A stretch of 64,000 nucleotides of DNA from positions 71,093,104 through 71,157,103 of the forward strand of contig OV884014.1 of assembly GCA_930367205.1 (NCBI GenBank), written 5' to 3'. Source of the DNA: Acanthosoma haemorrhoidale. Taxonomy: Eukaryota > Arthropoda > Insecta > Hemiptera > Acanthosomatidae. The translations under genes and the position numbers were made by a program. Numbering within the stretch: position 1 is the first letter of the stretch; each line of letters opens with the position of its first letter. Below, one piece after another: positions 20,909 through 31,953 of the stretch. The notes beneath the pieces were generated by a model. It saw only the letters and a list, made by a program, of their open reading frames with translations. It was not told the DNA's origin and did not search any database.

Positions 20909-22382
20909 TATAAGAGATAACCCCGGAGTCCTACATTACACTATAAAGAACGCAAAGGTAATAGAAAATTACTACAGGACATATCATTTTTATGACATTA
21001 GCTTACTTGACAAGGAACTAAACAATATACAGAACAATGTACCATCTTATAGGGACCTACCGACATACCCTATAATCAAAAACCTTATCATACAAACACA
21101 AAACAAATTAAACCTATTAAAATCACACAACAAACGAACTAAGAGAGGACTAATAAACGGACTTGGAACAGCTCTCAGCTGGCTTACTGGCACCATGACA
21201 GCTGATGACAAATCACATTATGACGAAGTAATAAATGAGTTAGGACGGAACAACTATAATATAGAACACAACATAGAACAAGACATAAAACTTAATAAAC
21301 ACGTAATTAAAAACTTTCAAAAAGACATACAATTAATTAATAATAATTTTAAAACAGAACAAGACAACATAATGAAGATAAACAAAGAAATGACATTCTT
21401 TGACATGTACATAATTCTGACACACCTACACAACAAAATAGATGAACTTACATTAACACTGGAACTATGCAAAATTGGCATCACACACTCATCATTAATG
21501 TCCCAAATACTACACGACATAAACCAAAATGTAAATCTAGCTTCTAGGAATCCTGAAATCCTGTGGATAATGAGTAAAATTTACTGCACTACTCATAATG
21601 AAACACTTCATATCTTTGTAGACCTTCCTAAGGCAACCCCAAATATAAAGACTTATTTACTCATACCTTCGCCTGTAAAAATTAACAACCAATATGTAAC
21701 TTTAGATATAGACGAAACTATTATAATAAAAAAATTTAATATGTTATATACAACGAATTGTACATTTTTAAACAATGAATATTACTGTAAAAACCTTTTT
21801 ATTTTAAATAATACTTGTATAAATAATATTATTTCATCTGGAACGATGAATGCATGCAAATATAAATTAACCAATACTAACATTAGATATATAGATAATA
21901 TAAACAGTTTTATAACTACTAACCTCTCCAAATTAGACAATTGCCTTACTAACGATACTGTATACCTACCACCCGTTAGCTTACTCACCCTAGATCAAAA
22001 TGATTGTTATAAAGAACTCCCCAAAATTTCAAGACATATAATAGACTCCACCATAAACAAATTGTACAATAAAATAGATATAGATGTAATCGCAAATATA
22101 AGCGAAATAGAAAACCTAAATATAACAGACATAGTTTTAGAACCACTTATATTTAATCAATCCAATACTTATTTTTATTTTTATTTAATTATAGGGGCAG
22201 CTATTATAATTGTAATCCTCTACTACCTTAAAAAATGTAAAACTACCAATTCCTTACAAAACCCTACACCAACAGTTGTATACCATCCCGGACAACAAGA
22301 GCCTATCAACATTTTGGCAACAAGGGTTTATCACCCAAATAACAGCCCTCATGCACCCGCAGCCATCAACTTAATTTCTTGA
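20838..22382 (+). CDS. env: Env: baculovirus F-like fusion glycoprotein
   Basis: The 514-residue frame starts at an ATG that overlaps the end of pol in a different frame, so it is probably expressed from a spliced mRNA. A hydrophobic N-terminal segment (about residues 7-22) looks like a signal peptide. A furin-type site RTKR occupies residues 100-103 and is followed directly by a glycine-rich segment (GLINGLGTALSWL), the arrangement of the fusion peptide in errantivirus Env and baculovirus F proteins. Long Asn-rich helical segments follow, with several N-glycosylation motifs and paired cysteines in the C-terminal half. One transmembrane segment lies near residues 445-467, before a roughly 45-residue tail. 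No break is present, so in principle the protein can be made; whether it is infectious cannot be judged. Confidence 0.92.
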   Translation: MNPTRTVLIQTLLWTLTYTMTVTDIRDNPGVLHYTIKNAKVIENYYRTYHFYDISLLDKELNNIQNNVPSYRDLPTYPIIKNLIIQTQNKLNLLKSHNKRTKRGLINGLGTALSWLTGTMTADDKSHYDEVINELGRNNYNIEHNIEQDIKLNKHVIKNFQKDIQLINNNFKTEQDNIMKINKEMTFFDMYIILTHLHNKIDELTLTLELCKIGITHSSLMSQILHDINQNVNLASRNPEILWIMSKIYCTTHNETLHIFVDLPKATPNIKTYLLIPSPVKINNQYVTLDIDETIIIKKFNMLYTTNCTFLNNEYYCKNLFILNNTCINNIISSGTMNACKYKLTNTNIRYIDNINSFITTNLSKLDNCLTNDTVYLPPVSLLTLDQNDCYKELPKISRHIIDSTINKLYNKIDIDVIANISEIENLNITDIVLEPLIFNQSNTYFYFYLIIGAAIIIVILYYLKKCKTTNSLQNPTPTVVYHPGQQEPINILATRVYHPNNSPHAPAAINLIS

Positions 22383-22400
22383 TGGAACAAGAAACCTAAA

Positions 22401-22409
22401 GTCGGAAGG
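22401..22409 (+). other. Polypurine tract
   Basis: gtcggaagg lies immediately before the 3' LTR (AGTTATGG). The purine block is where plus-strand DNA synthesis would be primed. It is short, and its exact extent is inferred from position. Confidence 0.6.
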
Positions 22410-22661
22410 AGTTATGGAAGCCGCTGACACACGCACACCGACAGACAACACCCAGCTGACACCTGCACCATCGCCTCAGTCAGCACTCCTTAATCTAATC
22501 TGTCATTATATAATCCTTCCTTTCCTCTCACCAGCTCTCATTCATCTCGTTACTGTACCCCTGACGTATTACTTAATCACTTTGTCATATAAGTTGTATT
22601 CTTTTGTCTAGTTAATAAACTACTTTTTAAAAAGGCCCCTTTGGTCTTCAATTATTTAACT
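22410..22661 (+). repeat. 3' LTR
   Basis: A 252-bp copy that matches 15814-16065 throughout by eye, including the AATAAA signal. It is followed by gacgcagcag, where the host sequence resumes. Confidence 0.95.
22414..22611 (+). CDS. 65-codon open frame in the LTR (hypothetical)
   Basis: An ATG four bases into the LTR, in good context (G at -3 and +4), opens a 65-codon frame. The first 25 or so residues are rich in Thr, Pro and Asp; the rest is hydrophobic with two possible membrane segments (from about ALLNLICHYIILPFL onward). The same frame is at 15818-16015 in the 5' LTR. In the 3' LTR it begins 31 nt after the env stop and would be present in any env or genomic mRNA up to the polyadenylation site. 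I know of no homolog. It could equally be chance; the LTR is short and free of stops in this frame only. Confidence 0.25.
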   Translation: MEAADTRTPTDNTQLTPAPSPQSALLNLICHYIILPFLSPALIHLVTVPLTYYLITLSYKLYSFV

Positions 22662-24790
22662 GACGCAGCAGAGTACTGATTGTTAAAATGATCTGAAAAT
22701 CAGGTTCATTTCGTTAGCGGAAAATTATTTTTTAATAAATCTTTTGTTTTAATGAGACTATATGAGTTCTCATCGGTCATCGGGTCGTAAGGTAGTGGGT
22801 AATCTACTGGACACTAATATAACAGTAGACATTCTGAACTCTAGTCCAAGCAAGCTCCAGGGTAATGAATGAAATATAATGTAATTATAGATTGAATCCG
22901 TAAACCTGAATGAAAATAAATAATGTATAATTATGTTGAAAGTGATAAATATTAGAATATTAGCGTTTTATGTATTACCTAAAGTTACAAAGAAAACAAT
23001 ACTAAGAATAAATGTACATAGAAAAAAATTTGAAACAACAATTTTAAATAAGTAAAAAAAAAATTATATGAAATTGAAAGAAATAATACATAAATATATT
23101 AATAATATAAACACGAAATACAACGGTTTTCAAATACAAACTAATCAAGTTATTTTTTATTGTCAGATAAAAATGTTATCCTAATCAACTCAATTTTCAT
23201 AAAAAAACATCCACTTTAAATCTATACTATTAACTAAAGTAAGAAAAAAAAATGAAGTTTTACATTTCTCAGGCAAACATTAATCATAGAGGTTACATGT
23301 TTACTTAAACACTACTATGTTTATGAAACATTTTTTGTTGTCTAATTGCTTTCTCCTACTACTATTAAGTATTAATTAATTGCCGAGACAGGACGATTTC
23401 CATAATTAATTAGTTGTAGTGGCAAGAGGTTGATACTGGTGCTGTGTGGATTGTAGGTGACCCCGTTGTAGGCAGGTTGTGCAAGGCTTGAGAGAGAAAG
23501 GTACAATAAAACTGCAGCCCTTGCTTCAAGATTGTGTAACACAGCCTGATGATGGGATAATGCCCATACTGCGGCCAGTGTGTTTACACTCTGGCAAATA
23601 TTTGGTAGATGGCCGCTGCTTAGTTTGGTAACTGACGTTGTCCTTGTGATTTGAGCCTCTGAGATTTTTATTACGTTTATTATTTTGTCCGATTGGGCCT
23701 CCGCTCTAAAATCTATGTGTTTCACGAATAACGTCGATTAGTCGATGAGATCCTCCTACACATTAAGATAATTGATTAATATGGATGTAAGGGAGATTTC
23801 TTATGGTTCCAGGACAACTCTGGAGTCGACGGTAACTTTCTTGCTGACATGATGAGCAGAGAAAAATCGCCACAAGAGAAAGCGAGCCACGACACAATGT
23901 CGCAGTTTACGACCAAAGGCAAAGTCATCAAACATTGAACGATCTCAGGGACATCAATCTAAGAATGATCGTACAACTTGTCATACAAGGATGGAAGAGT
24001 CACAATCTATCCAGGAGTTAGTAAATAATTGGGACTCGCCTCAGGCACGAACATGTGATGTCTCGGAGCCCTTTACCGACGTGCCGCTATTGCGGAGTGA
24101 TACTTACCTATGTCTATATCCTCATGAAGAGTGTTGGACACCAACACCACAGAACAGATCAATGACATCGGTTAATTGCTGAACAGCATTCTGTCGAAGA
24201 GAATATTTCAATATCTAAAGGACTCTAATTGATAAGTAAATTTGAAGTTGTAAATTTCTTAATAATACTCATATTTATAATTAGAACATCAATTACCCTA
24301 TTGTTCGAAATGTCTTTTAAACAAATAAACGAAATATGATGTAATTGCGTTCTATGAGCGTAATTACGAATTGAGTGGTTGTATTTTTTTATTGGGATAT
24401 CGGTTTAGGTTGATAAAAGGAATAATCCAGGTTTTATTGAATTCTTGATAGCAATAAATGAAAATATTAAAAAATATAAACCAACCTTATTAACAGAAAT
24501 GTAACTTTTTTAGGATTTAAAAAGCAACCATGTTTGTTTCATTTAAAGGCGTTTCTTTAATTGGCAAGGATTAACAACAGCCCACGTCGTTAACGCACGC
24601 AGCACAACTCGGTTCTCCATAGGTTGTAATGATGATGGGCTGATCGCTGTGCCTGATGATGACAGAGGTGAGGTATTCAAAGCGTGAAGATGAGGGACAA
24701 TTTAGTGTGTAAGTTTTATAATTAACATAAATTATAAATTCCAGTTATTTTAACGCAAAACGTCATTGTATACTCGTATAAATGAAACTG
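22662..24790. other. AT-rich intergenic sequence
   Basis: No gene recognised. A less AT-rich patch at about 23420-23740 carries a 117-codon reverse-strand frame with no recognisable motif, and another patch at about 23810-24180 likewise. Neither has splice sites or coding features I could support. Confidence 0.45.
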
Positions 24791-24894
24791 TTGATCAGGT
24801 TAAAGCTAGAAAAGGAGAGAGAGAGACAGAAGAGAGAGGGTGACTTTTTTTATTTGCAACTATTGTGTCTAGTTATGATTAAGTTATTTGTCAT

Positions 24895-25150
24895 GTTAAT
24901 TCGATGGGATTGGTTTAAAACATACTAAGGCGCCTTCTAACTGACGAGGTTCGATTAAATTTCGTAACTTGCCCACAGGGTTTATAAATGGAGTCAGAGT
25001 TCAGATGCCAGCCTTGACTTTTCCTGTTGCTAATAAAGCTTTCTAAATTTCACGTTCACTTGATTTGAGCTAGGCCCGCCTCCTCATTCTATCAATTTCG
25101 GATCGCTGGAAAGGTGAGGCAACAGATCCCCGGGACGATCCCTCAAACCT
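24895..25150 (+). promoter_or_regulatory. Possible old LTR or promoter-like segment
   Basis: A TATA-like tttataaatgg at about 24979-24989 is followed by an AATAAA signal about 55 bases on (near 25032-25037). Next come ctatca and then tttcggatcgctgg (about 25095-25110), an order that resembles an LTR with promoter, polyadenylation site and adjacent primer-binding region. No second copy, coding region or clear tRNA match was found in the window. It may be a solo LTR remnant or a coincidence. Confidence 0.25.
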
Positions 25151-25159
25151 TTAAAACGA

Positions 25160-26732
25160 AAGTTGAGACTTACTTAGGTCAGGTCTTCCAGGAGGTGGGG
25201 GGGGGGGCTGTTGTTAGGCACATTCGCTCCAAACTATAAAATAATTTCAAAGCAGCTCATATTTGGTAGTGGGAATGTACATACCTAATAAGAACAAGAG
25301 ACGTTGCCGAGTGCTTAGGCGGATTTTTCTTTATGAGGATAGGTATGAGCTAGGTCAACTCTAGAGAGAAAATTGGATTATCGCTACATTGAGCATTCAT
25401 ATAATAAAAATCAATACTTTGTCAAGTAGGTTAAATTATTTTATCATGAAATTGATAACTCTTTATAAAAAAACGATGCTGGAGGATGGAAAAAACTTGA
25501 GTACAGTGAATTATGAATTTGATTTTACTAATGACACACAAAACATAAATAGAAAAAAAATGCAAAACGGCTATAATTCTTTATAGCCTAGATAGGCTAT
25601 TTTTCTTAGAAAATTTTTTTTTTACAATAATTTGTGGAATAGTTGTATATTGTTAGTTATAGCTAATGCGGAATTTACATATTTTCTATGAACCTCTTTA
25701 GCATTATACTTGAAGTCAGTTTAGTTCATAGATATCAATCAATCCAAGTACTTGTGTTTTGAGAGATTCATAGGGATTTCAGACAAATTTATGTAGTAAG
25801 AAATGTAGGCCTTAGTCTATCCACGGTGTAGCTGCTAAGTCGAAAGAATACTGCACTTGGAGTTTTATATGTTTGTATTTAATAGTTTAATTATACCACA
25901 TTAATACATACGTATGTGTTACATGATATAATAAAAATAAACTCGGCGTTTGTATGTATGAGACTCAAGTTGCGCGCAGAGCCCGATTACGGTACCTGCC
26001 AGGACTTAATTCGCCCTTTTTGACTGTACGGCCGTGTGATAAATCTTCTTCGGATATATATTCCCCATCTGGAATATTTATCAGGGTTTCCGGTGATAAA
26101 TTAGCTCCGCTTAATTTCACGTTTGCAAATTAAGTTGATGCTATCGCGATCGGTGGCAAAAACAGTTTTGTTCCGAGAGATTTATTCATAGTATGTGTGT
26201 GTGTGTGGGAGACAAGTATGAAAACCAGATTAAACATGTTTTTTGAACAGTTTTGCAAAGCAAAGCAAATATATCTTTTGATTCAGAAGGCAATTAGATT
26301 TAGTGTTATCTATATTTTGTGTTCCGAGAAATTCGTTTAAAAATATTTGTTTTCATATAATGTGAATGTGATGTACCGAACAAACTGTAATCAATTTTAT
26401 CATCCAAAGAAAACGTACTGGCTGGGACAACGCAAATTGAATATATTCAATTATTGCAGAATCCGATAGGAGAAATCGTGATTCAGGTTGTAAAATATGT
26501 TGAATCTGAAATTTCATTCTACTAATTTTCTACGACTCCTCAAAATATACTTTACTGGCAAAATATATGTCGTAGTACAATATCGGGGAGCATTAAAAAA
26601 AAAAGTACACCTGAAAAATTTCGTTTTTTTCTCTGACGTTTGAAACTCTTTCAAATCACAGTTCAGAAGCTATTTATTTATTTTCTAACCTCAAAATAAA
26701 TTTCAAAACTATTAAAAAAATAAATAAAGTGA
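25160..26732. other. AT-rich intergenic sequence
   Basis: No gene recognised. It contains a G run at about 25197-25208 and a short (GT)n at about 26194-26206. The 25389-25586 frame has no motif. Confidence 0.45.
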
Positions 26733-26844
26733 TACGGGCGGTCTGAAATGTTTCCGACCTAACAAAGCTTTTATTTCACTAGCTTTTATTTATTTTATTA
26801 TCATCTTCATGCTGAGGTCGGAAACTTTTCAGACCACCTGTGTA
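26733..26844. mobile_element. MITE of Tc1/mariner type
   Basis: An inverted repeat of about 26 bases, ggtctgaaa-gtttccgacct (left arm 26735-26760) against its complement at 26814-26842, bounds a 112-bp AT-rich segment with no coding frame. Each end lies next to TA, the target of Tc1/mariner elements. The arms differ by a few bases and a 2-base gap at the outer end. A non-autonomous element moved by a transposase encoded elsewhere is the best reading. Confidence 0.7.
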
Positions 26845-28291
26845 TGTGCCAACATTATAATTAGAGTGTTTATTATCATTCAAGCCGATTTTGGTATTTT
26901 TATTTTGTTTGTTTAATTTTTCAACTATTTACATTTTTTATTCAATAAAGAATTCATCCATCCATTCTGGGGCAGTAGGTTTGGCTGCAAGATAGGGTGA
27001 GACATTTACGACAATCTTGTTCCGTCTATAATTTTCTGAATTTTTAATTCGAGATATCACTTGAAAAGAGTAGGTCCAGTTATTGAAATAGTTCGAACGG
27101 TATTACATCTGACGATTGGGTCTTGAGATACAGGTCGTCAAAGTACACAAACGGTCCTTGTAAAACATATGTTACATATAAATAAATATGCATCGTTGAA
27201 AAGGGCAGGTTTAATAAATTACAAATTTGGTTTATTAAGTTTACAAATTAAGTTATAAAAAAGTGTTGTTTTTTTTTTCGAGCTAATTGCGGACTTAAGT
27301 ACAAAACAAACGTTTATAAAACATAAAAAAATCATTAGTTACTTTGTTAATATTTTTCTTTTATTGTTTATGATGAATTATTCAAATTTTGTTTTGGCTT
27401 AAGTACAAAGCATTGTGTTTACAAGCGATTTTAAATGAATAACATGATTTAACTAAAATCTGACCATTGCTAAAAATATCAAGTAGTGTTTTCACTGTCG
27501 TTTAATCAATATTTGAATAGCGATGGACTCTATTTTATTCGAATCACTTTCTTTATTTATTCAGATACCAGAACATATATATACTTGGTATAGGAAAGGT
27601 TAACCATAACAAACCTGAATGACAAGGCCACTGATACTGCTGTTCTTATTCATTTCACGGCAGTCATATAACATGCATTCTTGCTATTCTCCTCACTTTA
27701 CTGAAACGAATGAACATGGCAGTTTTATTACCCTGCTTCATCGTCTATCTTACTCCGACCTTATTGCAGCAATAAAGCCTTGCCTTGACATCAAGGGAAA
27801 AAAAAAACGCTGAATTCTCTCCTTCGAGACCTTTCTGAGCTTGCGCATAGAAAATATTTATTCAGGGCGGCGCTTCTTCCATAACACTCCGTATTTTGAA
27901 ATTCGTTTTGCAAATGTCATGGCGCGCCCGGTGGCAGACCACATGGCAGTTCGGCTGCCATAGAAGGCCGCGCATGATATCTTTACAACCATCGCTGTAG
28001 TCCGACCGGGTGCATAAATTATGCTACTACATAATCCGCAGTCTTCGTTACATGTTTGATCTAGCTTATCTGAGCAAAGAGTAAATATTTGGCAGACCGT
28101 CAAATGAGTGGCCATGCTTAGCGTGCACGACGTAGATAAGGATGTTCCCTTTATGTGTTGCTGTTTTTACAGCACCATTATTGCCAACATTGTATCCGGT
28201 CGAGACAGATAATAAACTCTACTAGTGCTAAAGTAATTTAATTTTTGAATAATGGAGACAATTTTAAGTCAAGTGTGAGGTATTACACAAC

Positions 28292-28494
28292 TAATGTCGG
28301 GTTCACACGGGGCGTGAATCACGAAAGCGAGTGTTATTATTATTACTTTAAAATTAATTTTGTCTTTACAGCTCGTGTGATATGCCAAATCGTGTGAACG
28401 GTTCAATTTTAAATGTAATTAGATTCCTTAATCCGTATTAGGTAGATCAATAATACCCATTTCGTGATTCACACCCTGTGGGAACCCAGCATTA
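28292..28494. mobile_element. MITE with about 33-bp terminal inverted repeats
   Basis: The left end (atgtcgggttcacacggggc, then gtgaatcacgaaa) is the complement, with about 5 mismatches, of the right end at 28460-28492. The element is about 203 bp with no open frame. The flanks can be read as a TA duplication (28292-28293 and 28493-28494) or as TAA/TTA, so Tc1/mariner or PIF/Harbinger origin cannot be separated by eye. Confidence 0.72.
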
Positions 28495-28510
28495 GGGTTT
28501 TGTTGTTTAG

Positions 28511-28590
28511 CATTTATCTCAATTACTTATTGCCTAATAAGGCAGATTGTAATTTTAGCACAATAAAGAAGTTTAAATATTGTAATAATA
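28511..28590 (+). mobile_element. 3' tail of LINE family A
   Basis: About 65 bases match the extreme 3' end of the copy at 4606-5200: an atttatct...aattacttatt block, the stem-loop tgcct-aata-aggca (28531-28544), cagattgtaatt and agcacaataaag, then a TAA-rich tail. It is extremely 5'-truncated and lies 16 bases after the MITE at 28292-28494. I found no clear target duplication. Confidence 0.7.
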
Positions 28591-29283
28591 GTTTTCATGA
28601 GGTTTTATGTCACATCATTTAATCGTCACTATCCTTCACGATTCTCATTTATAAAAGGATTAAACGCTTATAATTTTACACTCTGAATAAATTTCATTTA
28701 GTTTAATGAGGAAAAAAATTCTTATTAGCGTTTTTGGATTTTTAATAAACATATTCTATTAAGCGTTAATTAAGATGGTTTAATTTTATTTAAATTATTA
28801 ATTAAAAAAACAAGAAAATAATTTATTGACCCTTATTTATTTTTCTCATGGGGTCTTGGCGGAAGGAGTGGTTTCTACTGTTGACTCTTAAAAACGTTGT
28901 GATATCTCTGAAGTATCATTTGGCTTATCTAATGTAACTAACTACAACCGTGGGGAAAAAATCCAAAACTTAACTTATCTTAAATTGCTTCTGAGCGGAG
29001 ACTTTAAATTAGAAATGTTAAACTAATTGAAGCGTCTTTTTTCACATTGATATTTTTGTTTGTTATTAACCATCCCATTATGGCTATAATCCTAGGTAGG
29101 AGCACTATGTTTTTAATACCATCGTCACAGTAAGTCTGTGAAACCCGTTGAGGAATAAAACTAAAATTTATCATTCAATCATATTATTTTTATCAATTTC
29201 CTATTTTCATCCTAGAGACCATTCACGTTATTTTCCCTGTCGCAATAATTACTATATTCTCCTTATGTTCCTAGTTGCAATTG

Positions 29284-29490
29284 TCAGTGAATCCCACCAT
29301 AGGTAGACTCTCACTACCTTCCCGAATCAACCCGCCTCTTTTAGGCATCCCACACCGCATATCCTTCTCATACTTCCATCAAATGGGACTCCCCTTAGTG
29401 AAAGGCACCAATCAATCCAAAATAATTTTCCCACATCCATTTTTTATAAGTTTAAGAGCTATGAAAAAAAAAAATAAAAATCAGTGAATC
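29284..29490 (+). mobile_element. Truncated LINE family B copy with 10-bp target duplication
   Basis: tcagtgaatc is repeated at 29284-29293 and 29481-29490. The 187 bases between them resemble the family B 3' UTR at 58931-59152 (shared blocks gactctcac, cccacac, a TTTTCCC-type block and a terminal agagct) and end in an A-rich tail (29463-29480). The copy is more diverged than the others. Confidence 0.75.
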
Positions 29491-31800
29491 GTTTGCTATT
29501 GGTGCATTGTAGTCATCACAAATGTAATTAGATCCTTTATTATTTTGAATCTAATCACATAAGTGGAATGTTTTTATTATTTTTTTTTCCGGCTGGACAT
29601 AACTTTATTGTTATTGTTAAGGGACAAGAATAAAGTGTTTTTTTCGTTTCATATTTAAATTTATAGGATCATAACTGTGGTCGGCTACCAGTGTTCTTAC
29701 AGGTAAGTAGAAAAATGTCCATCGCCTCGTTATTTATTGTTTTTACATTCTCGATTATTCCATTGCCTCTGAATGACTCCGTTATTTCATCGCATACTCC
29801 CGGACTGGGGCAACGGACACTTGTTGCTCGAGACCGGGCTCGGGGAGAAATATCGTTTTAAAGTAGGGCTTTGCCGCTCTATTTACTAGTCGCATTTAGA
29901 TCCTTTTGAAAATTACACTGTGGCCATGTCCCCTCATCTATATTCCGAAACAGTGTTAACTACGTCGTTACCAAGCGGCGTTGAGTGTTGCGGCGTTACA
30001 GCCGGGAAACATTTAATAGAGGATTTATAATGTGCAAATGAGGATGAGATATGCTTTTAATTTACCATTTTATCTTTATGTGCCCATTTCAACCAGGAAT
30101 AAAGCTCAAATGTACATGCCCTCTGTACCATGTACTCTAGTGTATTTCTATTTTACGTGTAGAGGCGTGGTTTTTGAACCACATTCTCAACGCCTTAAGA
30201 ATAAGTTACTTTACCTGGCATTTGGACCTGTTGAGCCGCCGGATTCTACGCATTTATGGGTTTTACGCATTTAAAACTGACATCTTGTCCATATCGTCAC
30301 TAGAAAAAGGTCGGAATTTGTGGTGCAACTCTTCTTGCGGTGCAAATCGGTGATAATTACAAACTGATTCACTTTGGATAGAATAACGTGAGGTACATTC
30401 AAATATATTATAAAAACTGACTGATTTGAGAGCAAATGATAGAAATCCGACGTTTAATTAAAAATAATCCGAGTCAGTTTGAATAGTTTTTTTTTTTTTT
30501 TTATGTCAATATTCTAGCTGTTTAATTTTGCTTAGCGAAGTGAAAAGTTAAGTCATTCAGTAAAAACCACATCCTTACATGATATATTGCGCCAATCATA
30601 TTCTCTTGCCAGAATCTCCTTCGGAATATTTCTTGCACATCTTCATTGTTCTTGCGTAGGACTCGAACTCGTCGAAACACGTCGTCCAACCACATTAATC
30701 TATACTTTTTGTTTATAAAAATAATTTTGATTCAATAAAGTTGTAAGTGTAAAAAAAAAATCTTTAATATGAAAAGTTTACTTATACTTCAAACCAAATC
30801 AATTTATTTCCCATATTTATAAAAATTATTGTCCGTAATATTTTGCTAACACGCAAATCTAGTATAAAAGCAGTAGACTAACATCAACACGCTTGACTTT
30901 GAATAAAACCTTCATTGAACTGATGGTAATAACAAACATTTATTCATAATTTATTTTTCCACAAGTAATTAATCGATGTTAGCAATATTTGGAAGTAGTG
31001 TACCCTCACTGTGTTTACATTTTTCTAGAAATGTTGTTGGCTATCCCTTTAATAAATAATAAGCTTTTAATGCCTCATGCAACTTAACTATTGTATTGCA
31101 CCATGGTTTGTCAAATTTATTCTTAAAAACTTTTTTGATTTTTTGAAGTTTTTCTAAGATGCTGCGTAAGTTTACTTATGCTTGGAAAATATTGCTGTCA
31201 GTTTTTATAATTATTTGCTGAGAATTCCGCTATTTTCTGCAGGAACTCTCTGACTGCATATTAGGAATTCTCGCTCTGCAGGCCACCGGGCACGAGAGAT
31301 TCCTCCAGTGGCCAGGTGAGAGGAACTTGTGAATAGTTGGCACCAGTCCTTGCGTTCCCGGGGTCAGCCGTGTCTACGGCTTCTCTCTTAATCACCTTTC
31401 AACCACCTTTTGCCCTCGTCGAAGCAGAGTCTTATTTTATATTTCCACTTACGTAGGCACTTGCTTGGATTCATTCTGTCAATAGCTCATTATCATAAGA
31501 AAAATAAAGCGTAATTAACCCGATCATTGAAGGGCATACAACTATGCTATCCTTTGTTTTTTTTTCGTTGCATAAAAGCTCCTTTCCATAAAACTGGTTA
31601 ATTAAAAAAAATCAATATACTTACGATGTGTATTTTACTGACGTTTTTGCTAATGCGAACTTGACATCCCCATGACACCAGTGAATCCTGTGTGGTCTCA
31701 TACTAATCTTGGCTTCCACTCGGAATTTTAAAGGTGTACTTTTTCTAAACTACAAACATTTTTTATTCATTAACAACAATATCTACTTACAAAATATATT
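29491..31800. other. AT-rich intergenic sequence with a weak SINE-like trace
   Basis: No gene. On the reverse strand, 30659-30670 carries a perfect B-box-like gagttcgagtcc preceded by a poorly preserved tRNA-like stretch, perhaps the relic of a SINE head. A T17 tract lies at about 30486-30502. The frame at 30032-30274 has no motif. Confidence 0.35.
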
Positions 31801-31813
31801 ATTCGCACTAACA

Positions 31814-31915
31814 CTTTCAACAGCTCACGCTGACATTGTGTGAGTATGAGATCAGACATCGTACTGATTGGCAACATCATCAGCACTTGATAATGGAAGC
31901 GTGAATTGTTAAAAG
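31814..31915. repeat. Inverted-repeat element with a partial second copy
   Basis: The left arm caacagctcacgct (31818-31831) is mirrored by agcgtgaattgtt at 31898-31910. The right half, containing ggcaacatcatcagcacttg, matches the reverse complement of 59653-59705, so the sequence is a dispersed repeat. The class is not clear. Confidence 0.5.
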
Positions 31916-31953
31916 TAATATTGCGTCTTGATTATGAACAATTTTTTATTGAT

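Larger units (their letters stand above)
15814..22661 (+). mobile_element. Errantivirus (gypsy-group endogenous retrovirus) with intact gag, pol and env
   Basis: The element has two 252-bp LTRs, a tRNA-Lys primer-binding site, gag, pol and env in that order, and a purine-rich tract before the 3' LTR. The LTRs start AGTTA and end TAACT, as in Ty3/gypsy errantiviruses such as Drosophila gypsy. The two LTRs match throughout by eye, which argues for a recent insertion. The flanks share only GAC (15811-15813 and 22662-22664), where a 4-bp duplication is usual. The coding strand is strongly A-rich. No stop or frameshift breaks the three genes apart from the expected gag-pol frame change. The integrase carries Asn at the position of the third catalytic residue. 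Confidence 0.95.
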
